This document shows positions 9,245 through 16,777 of a stretch of 64,000 bases of DNA, one piece after another. Numbering within the stretch: position 1 is the stretch's first letter; every line of letters begins with the position of its first letter. Both the position numbers and the translations under genes were made by a program. This DNA is from Streptomyces malaysiense (lineage in GTDB: Bacteria; Actinomycetota; Actinomycetes; Streptomycetales; Streptomycetaceae): the NCBI RefSeq assembly GCF_000980885.2, contig NZ_LBDA02000056.1, forward strand, positions 124,001 through 188,000, in the 5' to 3' direction. Below the pieces are notes generated by a model. The model saw only the letters and a list, made by a program, of their open reading frames with translations. It was not told the origin of the DNA and did not search any database.

Positions 9245-9424
9245 CGAGAGGCTCGTGTGAAAAGAGGGGCGTGAAGGAAAGCTGAGGCGGTGGTTAAGAA
9301 AAGCTCGATGGATTACGGCGCGCCCATGGGGCAGATTGCAGAGTGATTCCACCTCTCTGACCCGGTGCGGGCGCGGCCCTTCGGCATGCCCGCGTACGGG
9401 ACCTCACCCACAGGAGCCGCACGA

Positions 9425-10453
9425 GTGAAGGCGCTGGTCAAGGACAAGGCGGAGCCCGGACTCTGGCTGACCGACGTCCCGGAGCCCACCATCGGGGCCG
9501 ACGACGTACTGATCAAGGTCCTGCGGACCGGTATCTGCGGCACCGACCTGCACATCCGGGCCTGGGACGGCTGGGCGCAGCAGGCGATCAGCACCCCGCT
9601 GGTGCTCGGGCACGAGTTCGTCGGGGAGGTCGTGGAGGTCGGCCGGGGCGTCACCGACGTCCAGGTCGGCGACCGGGTCAGCGGCGAGGGCCACCTGGTG
9701 TGCGGCAAGTGCCGCAATTGCCTGGCCGGGCGCCGCCATCTGTGCCGGGCCACCGTCGGTCTGGGCGTCGGCCGCGACGGCGCGTTCGCCGAGTACGTCG
9801 CTCTGCCCGCGACCAACGTCTGGGTGCACCGCGTCCCGGTCGACCTCGACGTCGCGGCGATCTTCGACCCGTTCGGCAACGCCGTGCACACCGCGCTGTC
9901 CTTCCCGCTGGTCGGCGAGGACGTCCTGATCACCGGCGCCGGCCCGATCGGCCTGATGGCCGCCGCCGTCGCCCGGCACGCGGGCGCCCGCAACGTCGTC
10001 GTCACCGACGTCAGCGAGGAGCGCCTCCAGCTGGCCCGCAAGATCGGCGTGAGCCTCGCGCTGAACGTCGCCGAGACCACGATCGCCGACGGACAGCGTG
10101 AGCTGGGGCTGCGCGAGGGCTTCGACATCGGCCTGGAGATGTCCGGCAGGCCCGAGGCGATGCGCGACATGATCGCCAACATGACGCACGGCGGCCGGAT
10201 CGCCATGCTCGGCCTGCCCTCCCAGGAGTTCGCCGTCGACTGGGCCCGGATCGTCACCTCGATGATCACCATCAAGGGCATCTACGGCCGGGAGATGTTC
10301 GAGACCTGGTACGCGATGTCGGTGCTGCTGGAGGGCGGGCTCGACCTCGCTCCCGTGATCACCGGCCGCTACGACCACCGCGACTTCGAGGCGGCCTTCG
10401 CGGACGCCGCGAGCGGCAAGGGCGGCAAGATCATCCTCGACTGGACCGCGTAG
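9425..10453 (+). CDS. tdh: L-threonine 3-dehydrogenase
   Basis: 342 residues from GTG 9425 (AGGAG upstream, about 9 bases). A zinc alcohol dehydrogenase fold with GICGTDLHI, the GHEF motif, and a structural zinc cluster CGKCRNCLAGRRHLC; the NAD-binding glycine motif is GAGPIGLMAA. It oxidises L-threonine to 2-amino-3-oxobutyrate. Kbl, the next enzyme, follows 47 bases downstream, which fixes the function as threonine-to-glycine degradation. Confidence 0.94.
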   Translation: MKALVKDKAEPGLWLTDVPEPTIGADDVLIKVLRTGICGTDLHIRAWDGWAQQAISTPLVLGHEFVGEVVEVGRGVTDVQVGDRVSGEGHLVCGKCRNCLAGRRHLCRATVGLGVGRDGAFAEYVALPATNVWVHRVPVDLDVAAIFDPFGNAVHTALSFPLVGEDVLITGAGPIGLMAAAVARHAGARNVVVTDVSEERLQLARKIGVSLALNVAETTIADGQRELGLREGFDIGLEMSGRPEAMRDMIANMTHGGRIAMLGLPSQEFAVDWARIVTSMITIKGIYGREMFETWYAMSVLLEGGLDLAPVITGRYDHRDFEAAFADAASGKGGKIILDWTA

Positions 10454-10500
10454 GTCACCCGCTCGGCGTACGCCATCCGCATCACCTAGGAGCTTCTGTC

Positions 10501-11694
10501 ATGTTCGAGACCGTCCGCGACGATCTGCGCACCACCCTCGACGAGATCCGCGCCGCCGGCCTGCACAAGCCCGAACGGGTCATCGGCAGCCCGCAGTCCG
10601 CGACCGTCAGCGTCACCGCCGGCGGCCGCCCCGGCGAGGTCCTCAACTTCTGCGCCAACAACTATCTCGGCCTCGCCGACCACCCCGAGGTGATCGCCGC
10701 CGCCCACGAGGCCCTGGACCGCTGGGGCTACGGCATGGCCTCCGTCCGCTTCATCTGCGGCACCCAGGAGGTGCACAAGGAACTGGAGGCGCGCCTGTCC
10801 GCGTTCCTCGGCCAGGAGGACACGATCCTCTACTCCTCCTGCTTCGACGCCAACGGCGGTGTCTTCGAGACCCTGCTCGGCGAGGAGGACGCGGTGATCT
10901 CCGACGCCCTCAACCACGCCTCCATCATCGACGGCATCCGGCTCTCCAAGGCCCGCCGCCACCGCTACGCCAACCGCGACCTCGCCGACCTGGAGGCGAA
11001 GCTCAAGGAGGCGTCCGGCGCCCGCCGACGGCTGATCGTCACCGACGGCGTGTTCTCCATGGACGGCTACGTCGCCCCGCTGAGCGAGATCTGCGACCTC
11101 GCCGACCGCTACGACGCGATGGTCATGGTCGACGACTCGCACGCCGTCGGCTTCGTCGGACCGAGCGGCCGCGGCACCCCCGAGCTGCACGGCGTGATGG
11201 ACCGCGTGGACATCATCACCGGCACCCTCGGCAAGGCCCTCGGCGGCGCCTCCGGCGGTTACGTCGCCGCCCGCGCCGAGATCGTCGCCCTGCTGCGCCA
11301 GCGCTCGCGCCCGTACCTCTTCTCCAACACCCTCGCCCCGGTGATCGCCGCCGCCTCCCTCAAGGTCCTCGACCTGCTGGAGTCCGCCGACGACCTGCGG
11401 GTGCGGCTGGCCGAGAACACCGAGCTGTTCCGCTCCCGGATGACCGCGGAGGGCTTCGACGTCCTCCCCGGCGACCACGCCATCGCGCCCGTGATGATCG
11501 GCGACGCGGCGAAGGCGGGCCGCATGGCCGAACTGCTCCTGGAACGGGGCGTGTACGTGATCGGGTTCTCCTACCCGGTCGTCCCGCAGGGCCAGGCCCG
11601 CATCCGCGTCCAGCTGTCCGCCGCGCACTCCGCCGAGGACGTCAACCGCGCGGTGGACGCGTTCATCGCGGCGCGCGCGGAGCTGGCGGCCTGA
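10501..11694 (+). CDS. kbl: Glycine C-acetyltransferase (2-amino-3-ketobutyrate CoA ligase)
   Basis: 397 residues, ATG 10501 with AGGAG upstream. A PLP-dependent alpha-oxoamine synthase; the FCANNYLGLADHP start, DDSHAVG and the lysine-bearing TGTLGKALGGASGG motif are visible. It splits 2-amino-3-oxobutyrate with CoA into glycine and acetyl-CoA, completing the tdh pathway. Length matches the family. Confidence 0.95.
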   Translation: MFETVRDDLRTTLDEIRAAGLHKPERVIGSPQSATVSVTAGGRPGEVLNFCANNYLGLADHPEVIAAAHEALDRWGYGMASVRFICGTQEVHKELEARLSAFLGQEDTILYSSCFDANGGVFETLLGEEDAVISDALNHASIIDGIRLSKARRHRYANRDLADLEAKLKEASGARRRLIVTDGVFSMDGYVAPLSEICDLADRYDAMVMVDDSHAVGFVGPSGRGTPELHGVMDRVDIITGTLGKALGGASGGYVAARAEIVALLRQRSRPYLFSNTLAPVIAAASLKVLDLLESADDLRVRLAENTELFRSRMTAEGFDVLPGDHAIAPVMIGDAAKAGRMAELLLERGVYVIGFSYPVVPQGQARIRVQLSAAHSAEDVNRAVDAFIAARAELAA

Positions 11695-11712
11695 CCAGGG
11701 GATATCACCTGG
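11695..11712. promoter_or_regulatory. Near-perfect dyad between kbl and lysR
   Basis: CCAGG-G-GATATC-A-CCTGG is an 18-base palindrome with one mismatched pair. It starts one base after the kbl stop codon and ends 13 bases before the lysR start, next to a GATAAT sequence at 11713-11718 that could be the regulator's -10. Likely an autoregulatory site; unproven. Confidence 0.4.
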
Positions 11713-11725
11713 GATAATCGGGGGC

Positions 11726-12628
11726 ATGATCGAGGCACGGCGGCTCCACATCCTCCGTGCGGTGGCCGACCACCGCACGGTCACCGCGGCGGCCGCCGCC
11801 CTCTACCTCACCCCCTCCGCCGTCTCCCAGCAGCTGACCGCCCTGGAGCAGGAGACCGGCCACCGGCTGGTCGAGCGGGGCGCCAAGGGGGTACGGCTCA
11901 CCCCGGCCGGGGAGATCCTGCTCGGCCACACCAACGTGGTCCTCGCCCAGCTGGAGCGCGCCGAGGCGGAACTCGCGGCGTACGGCTCGGGCGAGGCCGG
12001 CACGGTCACCGTGGCGGCCTTCGCGACCGGCATCGCCCAGGTCGTGGCACCCGCGCTGGCTCGCCTCGCCACCACCGCGCCCGGCATCCGCATCCGGGTG
12101 CGGGACGCGGAGGGCGACGCCAGCCTGCCGATGGTCCTCGACCGGCAGGTGGACGTGGCGGTGGCCGTCGAGTACCGGGGCGCGCCGTCCGCCGACGACC
12201 CCCGGCTCACCCATGTCCCGCTGTACGCCGAGCCGTTCGACGCCGTGGTCCCGGTCGGCCACCGGCTCGCCGACTCGGCCGAGGTACCCCTCGCCGAGCT
12301 TGCCAAGGACTCCTGGATCGGGCCCTACCCGGGCAACCCCTGCCACGACGTCGTCGTGCTCGCCTGCGAGAGCGCCGGGTTCCAGCCCCGCCTCGAACAC
12401 TCCTCCGACGACTTCCGCGCCGTCGTCGCCCTCGCCTCCGCCGACGCGGGTGTCGCCCTCGTCCCGCGTTCCGCCCTGCGCGGCATGGACCTCAGCGACG
12501 TGGTCGTCCGGCCGGTCGACGGCGTGGCCCCCACCCGCCGCGTCTTCGCCGCGGTGCGCCGGGGCGCGGAGGGACATCCGCTGATCAGGCCGGTGCTGGC
12601 GGCGCTGGGCGGGGCGGCGCGGGGCTGA
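11726..12628 (+). CDS. LysR-family transcriptional regulator
   Basis: 300 residues. N-terminal winged helix-turn-helix (residues 1-60, HRTVTAAAAALYLTPSAVSQQL) and C-terminal periplasmic-binding-like effector domain. It lies just after tdh-kbl on the same strand and may regulate them or a distant target. The dyad at 11695-11712 overlaps its promoter region. Confidence 0.9.
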   Translation: MIEARRLHILRAVADHRTVTAAAAALYLTPSAVSQQLTALEQETGHRLVERGAKGVRLTPAGEILLGHTNVVLAQLERAEAELAAYGSGEAGTVTVAAFATGIAQVVAPALARLATTAPGIRIRVRDAEGDASLPMVLDRQVDVAVAVEYRGAPSADDPRLTHVPLYAEPFDAVVPVGHRLADSAEVPLAELAKDSWIGPYPGNPCHDVVVLACESAGFQPRLEHSSDDFRAVVALASADAGVALVPRSALRGMDLSDVVVRPVDGVAPTRRVFAAVRRGAEGHPLIRPVLAALGGAARG

Positions 12629-12668
12629 CCACGGGGGACTGTCAGTGGTCGGCGCTACGGTGCGTGGC

Positions 12669-13028
12669 ATGCCGGATGCCGAAGCCGTACGCCGTATCGC
12701 GCTGTCCTTCCCCGACACCACGGAGAAGACCGCCTGGAACATGCCCACCTTCCGGGTGGCCGGGAAGATGTTCGCGACCCTGCCCGAGGACGAGACGTCC
12801 GTCGCCGTGCGCTGCCCGAAGGAGGAGCGGGACGAACTGGTGCTGGCCGAGCCGGAGAAGTTCTGGATCGCGGGGCACGAGGCGCAGTTCGCCTGGATCA
12901 GGGCACGGCTCGCGACCCTGGAGGACGAGGCCGAACTCCGGGACATCCTCGCCGACTCCTGGCGCCAGGCCGCCCCACCCCGACTCCTCGAATCCCACCC
13001 GGAACTGGGCCTGCCGCCCACCCGGTGA
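12669..13028 (+). CDS. MmcQ/YjbR family protein
   Basis: 119 residues from ATG 12669 (MPDAEAVRRIALSFPDT). An alternative GTG at 12645, with GGGGGA 6 bases upstream, would add 8 residues; the ATG was preferred because the conserved family segment begins there. The TAWNMPTFRVAGKMFATL and EKFWIA segments match the YjbR fold, described as DNA-binding-like but of unclear function. It follows lysR closely and may be co-transcribed. Confidence 0.8.
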   Translation: MPDAEAVRRIALSFPDTTEKTAWNMPTFRVAGKMFATLPEDETSVAVRCPKEERDELVLAEPEKFWIAGHEAQFAWIRARLATLEDEAELRDILADSWRQAAPPRLLESHPELGLPPTR

Positions 13029-13234
13029 AAATCCCGGTGGCCCGGGGAGGGAGCGTGATGGGCCGGCCGGGTGGTGAGCCTGACGCCCCGGAGGGACAGC
13101 CCGGCCCCGGCGAGCGGCCGCCGCGGTGACCAGCCTCGCCGTGGGCGGCCTGCTCCTCGTCGTCCCCGCGATACGCGGCCCGGTACGAGCGGACGCGTCC
13201 CCGGCCCCGAGCCGACTTCGTATCGCGCGCCGCT

Positions 13235-14146
13235 TCACACCCCGGCGCGCGCCCCCAGGAACCCCCCGATCCGCTCCCGCAGGCTCCGCGCGTCCAGGCC
13301 GTGCGCCGCGGTGTGTTCCTCGACGGTGCCGTAACGGCGCAGCTCCCGCCGGCCGACACCCAGGCCGAGGACCCGGTGCGGGAGGTCCGAGAGGGCGTCG
13401 TTCACCGCGGCGGTCGACGTGCCCGCGAGGTACGGCTCGACCACCACCACGTCCGTCCCCGCGGCGCCGGCCGCCCGGCGCAGCCCGGCCACGTCGAACG
13501 GCCGTACGGTCGTCGCGTACAGCACGGTCACGTCCATGCCCTCCGTCGCGTCCAGCACCGCGTCCAGCAGCGGGCCCACCGCGATCACCACGCCGGCCCG
13601 CCCCTCCCGTACGGTCACGAACCGCTCGCCGTCCACCGGCAGCGCCCGCCGGTTGGACTGCACCGACAGCCGTACGTACACCCGGTCGTCGCCCGCCGCG
13701 ACCGCGTGGCGCAGCAGGTTCTCGGCCTCGTCGGGGTGGCCCGGCACGTGCACGGTCCAGCCGTCGAGGGTGTCCAGCAGGGCCACGTCGCCCGGCGCCA
13801 TGTGGGTGAACCCGCCGGCCGGCCAGTCGAAGGAGGCGGCGGCGCTCACCAGCACCGCCCCCGTGCCCTGATGCCCGAAGTCCAGCTTGACCTGCTCGAA
13901 CGGCCGCTCCACCAGAAAACTGGCGAACGTGTGGACGACGGGCCGCAGCCCGGTCAGCGCCATCCCGGCCGCGGCCCCCACCAGCAGCTGCTCGCGGATG
14001 CCGACGTTGACCACGCGCTCGGGGTGCCGGGCGACGGCCTCGTGGAAGGCGTCCTTGCCGATCTCGGCGAGGACCACCGCGACCCGCGGGTCCTCGTCCA
14101 GGAGCCGGGAGACGACGGGAGCGAAACGGTCACGCATGGTGTCCAT
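13235..14146 (-). CDS. Transketolase, C-terminal (pyrimidine/dimer) subunit
   Basis: 303 residues. It has the VNVGIREQLLVGAAAGMAL motif of the transketolase pyrimidine-binding domain, then the C-terminal domain. The partner (thiamine-diphosphate binding) half is encoded upstream at 14313-15020. Together they form a split transketolase that moves two-carbon ketol units between sugar phosphates, or a related enzyme such as a secondary-metabolism transketolase. The 166 bases between the halves are purine-rich with a 13-base direct repeat (GTGTCAGGGGAAG). Confidence 0.88.
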   Translation of the reverse strand: MDTMRDRFAPVVSRLLDEDPRVAVVLAEIGKDAFHEAVARHPERVVNVGIREQLLVGAAAGMALTGLRPVVHTFASFLVERPFEQVKLDFGHQGTGAVLVSAAASFDWPAGGFTHMAPGDVALLDTLDGWTVHVPGHPDEAENLLRHAVAAGDDRVYVRLSVQSNRRALPVDGERFVTVREGRAGVVIAVGPLLDAVLDATEGMDVTVLYATTVRPFDVAGLRRAAGAAGTDVVVVEPYLAGTSTAAVNDALSDLPHRVLGLGVGRRELRRYGTVEEHTAAHGLDARSLRERIGGFLGARAGV

Positions 14147-14312
14147 GGAGATGCCGCCCTTTCGGAGCGTGAGGCGTGAGGGAAGACGTGAGGGAGGAGC
14201 CGGAGGGTGGGGGAGGGGCCGCGGCGCGAGGGAAAGGCCGCGGTGTCAGGGGAAGACCGGGGTGTCAGGGGAAGCCTGAGCGCGGGTTCCTCGGGGGCTC
14301 GTCGGCCGCGCT

Positions 14313-15020
14313 TCAGGCGTTCTTCGGCTCGACCCGGGCCACGACCACGTGCGGCCGTCCCGGATGGGGCGCAGTGAACGCCTCGTAGAGGGCCGTGTGG
14401 TCCCGCCCGTCGACGGTCGCCGCCGACCAGCCCGCGGCCTCGAACCGGGCGGCGATCCCGCCGGGGCGGGCGTGGCTGGCGGAGGAGTTGTCCACCACGA
14501 CGGTGTGCAGCCGGTCCAGCCCCGCGGGCCCCGCGAAGGCGATGGCCTCGTGGTTGCTGCCCTCGTCCAGCTCGGCGTCCCCGATCAGCACCCAGACCGC
14601 CGGATCGGTGAGGCCCTGGGCCCGCAGCCCCAGCGCGGTCCCGGCGCCGATGGGCAGCCCGTGCCCGAGCGATCCGCTGCCGATCTCCGCGCCGGGCACC
14701 AGTAGCCGGTCCGGGTGGTGCCCGAGCGGCGAGTCGTACCCGCCGAACCCGGGCAGCCAGTCGACCGGCAGGAACCCCTTGGCGGCCAGCACCGCGTAGT
14801 ACGCCATCGGCCCGTGCCCCTTGCTCAGCAGGAAGCGGTCCCGGCCCGGGTCCTGGGTCCGCTCCGGCGTGACGCGCAGGACCCGGTCGTAGAGCACCCA
14901 CAGCACGTCGAGCGTGGAGGTGGCCGCCGGGCCGTGCTTCTCGTCCCCGCTCATGAGGCTCATCAGCCGGGGCAGGTCGGTGTACCCGTGGGTGCGGTGG
15001 TCGTCCGCTGTGATCGTCAT
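14313..15020 (-). CDS. Transketolase, N-terminal (ThDP-binding) subunit
   Basis: 235 residues from ATG 15020. DRFLLSKGHGPMAYYAVLA and the ThDP motif GDAELDEGSNHEA are visible. There is no ribosome site upstream, and the predicted -10 box ends 8 bases before the ATG, so the message is probably leaderless. First gene of the split-transketolase operon. Its promoter holds a SoxR/MerR-like dyad. N-terminal halves of about 240-280 residues are usual in two-gene transketolases. Confidence 0.88.
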   Translation of the reverse strand: MTITADDHRTHGYTDLPRLMSLMSGDEKHGPAATSTLDVLWVLYDRVLRVTPERTQDPGRDRFLLSKGHGPMAYYAVLAAKGFLPVDWLPGFGGYDSPLGHHPDRLLVPGAEIGSGSLGHGLPIGAGTALGLRAQGLTDPAVWVLIGDAELDEGSNHEAIAFAGPAGLDRLHTVVVDNSSASHARPGGIAARFEAAGWSAATVDGRDHTALYEAFTAPHPGRPHVVVARVEPKNA

Positions 15021-15027
15021 GTACGAC

Positions 15028-15058
15028 AGCGTGCGACCTCAACCAAACTTGAGGTCAA
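15028..15058 (-). promoter_or_regulatory. MerR/SoxR-type promoter with dyad, split transketolase
   Basis: On the minus strand TTGACC (15058-15053) and CACGCT (15033-15028) are 19 bases apart, the over-long spacing used by MerR-family activators. The spacer holds the perfect dyad GACCTCAA-N6-TTGAGGTC (15035-15056), whose CCTCAA/TTGAGG arms match the known SoxR box. Predicted transcription start falls at or within a few bases of ATG 15020. Confidence 0.6.
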
Positions 15059-15146
15059 CCCCAGGATGTCGTGCGCGATCACCGAGTCGAGTGCGGTATT
15101 GTTTCCCTGCACGTTGCGACCGGGGAAACCGCAGGTCAAACGGCAA

Positions 15147-15220
<74 letters not shown>

Positions 15221-15240
15221 CTCTGCGGAGTCGTAGATCA

Positions 15241-15272
15241 GGGCCGGTTTCGGATGTTTCCGAAGCCGGCTC
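15241..15272 (+). terminator. Hairpin after tRNA-Pro copy 1
   Basis: A 14-base stem (GGGCCGGTTTCGGA with TCCGAAGCCGGCTC, two G-U pairs) around a TGTT loop, 20 bases after the tRNA. No clear T-run follows. A near-identical, perfectly paired hairpin follows the second tRNA copy. Confidence 0.6.
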
Positions 15273-15397
15273 TCGGTCGTTCCCGGGGAGGGCGGGGGAG
15301 ACGCGTCCGCCGCCCCGACGGGCCGGAACCGGCGCCCGGGGGACCGTCGGGGGCCGGGCGCCGCGTACCCCCGGGGCCCGAGGGGTAGAGGAAGGAC

Positions 15398-16441
15398 GTG
15401 AGGGGACCGGGGGCAGAGGGACTGGACGCGGCGCGGGTCGCCGAGGTGCTGGTGGCGGGGACGCCGGGGCGGCGGGGGTCCGGGTACCGGGTCGGGGACG
15501 AGTACGTGCTGACCGCCGCCCACGTCGTCGCGGGGACGGCATCCGCGCGGGTACGGTTCGACGCCGACCGGCCGGGGGAGTGGAGTGCCCCCGCCCGGGT
15601 CCTGCTCTCGGCCGAGGCCGCCGATGTCGCGCTGCTGGAGATCGAGGACGTACCGGCGGGGCGGGCCGGCGTCGACCCGCCGCGCTATGCCGCCGTACCC
15701 GACGCGGACGTGGTGCTGCCGTTCAGTGCGATGGGATTCCCGCGGTTCAAACTCCGCGAGGCCGCGGCCGCGCCCGGCCGCTACCGGGACTCCTGCCACG
15801 TCACCGGCACGGTCTCGGTCCTGTCCAACCTCCGCGAGGGCACCCTGGAACTCGCGGTCCAGTCGCCGCCCGCCGACCCGGAGCCGCACCGCTCCCCCTG
15901 GGAGGGCATGTCGGGCGCGCCCGTGTGGTGCGGCGGCGCGGTGATCGGCGTGGTGAGCGCCCACCACCGGGCCGACGGCCTGGGCAGGCTCGCGGCGCGA
16001 CGGGTGGAGCGGTGGTACGAGGCGTTGCCCGCGGCCGACTCGCAGCGGCTCCAGCGGTACGCCGGCCTGCCGGCACGCGCCGCGCTCGGCCTCGCCGACG
16101 GCGTCGAGGGGCGCCGCCCGGCCGTCGGTCTCGCGGGGCTGCCGTCCGATGTCCCGCTGCGTGAACTCGCCGACCTGGTCGACGCGTTGACCGCCGTACC
16201 GGTGCTGCGCAGCGAGAGCGGCATGGGCCTCCTGCTGGACAGCATCAGCGACCGGGTGGCGGCCAACAGCCCCCGCGATCCCCGGCTGCGGACGGACGTC
16301 TACGGCATCGTGCGCACCTGTCTGCGCTATCCGGGCACTCTCGATCAACTCCTGGAAGCAGTAAGGCTGTTGGAAGGGCCCTCGCCCGAAGTGGACCGGG
16401 TGGACGGCGCGGCTGCCCGGCTCGCCCGGTTCTGCGGCTGA
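15398..16441 (+). CDS. Trypsin-like serine protease with C-terminal EAD2 domain
   Basis: 347 residues. The protease triad is visible: His in LTAAHVV (about residue 48), Asp in ADVALLEIE (about 78), Ser in GMSGAPVW (about 174). There is no signal peptide, so it is predicted cytoplasmic. Residues about 258-335 match effector-associated domain 2 (ELADLVDAL, LLLDSI, IVRTCLRYPGTLDQLL). Such domains bring proteases to conflict-system regulators by like-with-like contact. The same domain stands at the N-terminus of the VMAP protein at 22932-24416, the likely partner. Start: GTG 15398; GAGGAAGGAC lies upstream. Confidence 0.85.
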   Translation: MRGPGAEGLDAARVAEVLVAGTPGRRGSGYRVGDEYVLTAAHVVAGTASARVRFDADRPGEWSAPARVLLSAEAADVALLEIEDVPAGRAGVDPPRYAAVPDADVVLPFSAMGFPRFKLREAAAAPGRYRDSCHVTGTVSVLSNLREGTLELAVQSPPADPEPHRSPWEGMSGAPVWCGGAVIGVVSAHHRADGLGRLAARRVERWYEALPAADSQRLQRYAGLPARAALGLADGVEGRRPAVGLAGLPSDVPLRELADLVDALTAVPVLRSESGMGLLLDSISDRVAANSPRDPRLRTDVYGIVRTCLRYPGTLDQLLEAVRLLEGPSPEVDRVDGAAARLARFCG

Positions 16442-16503
16442 CTCGATCTCGCGGCGCCGGAAGGCCGCAGGGTTGCGGGGCGTGCGGTGCTGGGTCATGC
16501 TGG

Positions 16504-16532
16504 TTGATACATCGATAGTGCGTAACTGATAG
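16504..16532 (+). promoter_or_regulatory. Possible promoter of the precursor-peptide gene
   Basis: TTGATA (16504-16509), 17-base spacer, TGATAG (16527-16532). Transcription would begin near 16540, just ahead of a GGGAGGGGA ribosome site. Moderate match only. Confidence 0.35.
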
Positions 16533-16555
16533 ACACGGGAGGGGACTTGGCAGCC

Positions 16556-16741
16556 ATGGAGCATCCGATGCCTGCCGTGGAGTCCGGTCTCGTCGATCTC
16601 TCGGGCGTCTCGCTCGAAGCGCTGCGCTCCCTGGACGGCACGCTGTTCATGGAGTCCCTGGAGAAGCTGCTGCACCACATCGACGGCCCGCAGGCCATCG
16701 CGGTGTCCTACGGCGGCCCCGGCGGCTCCCGCCTCGACTGA
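16556..16741 (+). CDS. Short FxsA-like peptide, candidate RiPP precursor
   Basis: 61 residues from ATG 16556 (a TTG at 16547 sits too close to the ribosome site). The body reads LVDLSGVSLEALRSLDG, as in FxsA (FxSxx-COOH) precursors, followed by the LFMESLEKLLHHI helix. The tail is AVSYGGPGGSRLD rather than the F-x-S-x-x ending. The HExxH gene starts 36 bases downstream. I infer that this peptide is the enzyme's substrate, with the Gly/Ser/Asp-rich tail as core. No cleavage site can be placed. Confidence 0.65.
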   Translation: MEHPMPAVESGLVDLSGVSLEALRSLDGTLFMESLEKLLHHIDGPQAIAVSYGGPGGSRLD

Positions 16742-16777
16742 GCGACGAGGTGATCAGCAGGGTGCTGTGGGGGACAC

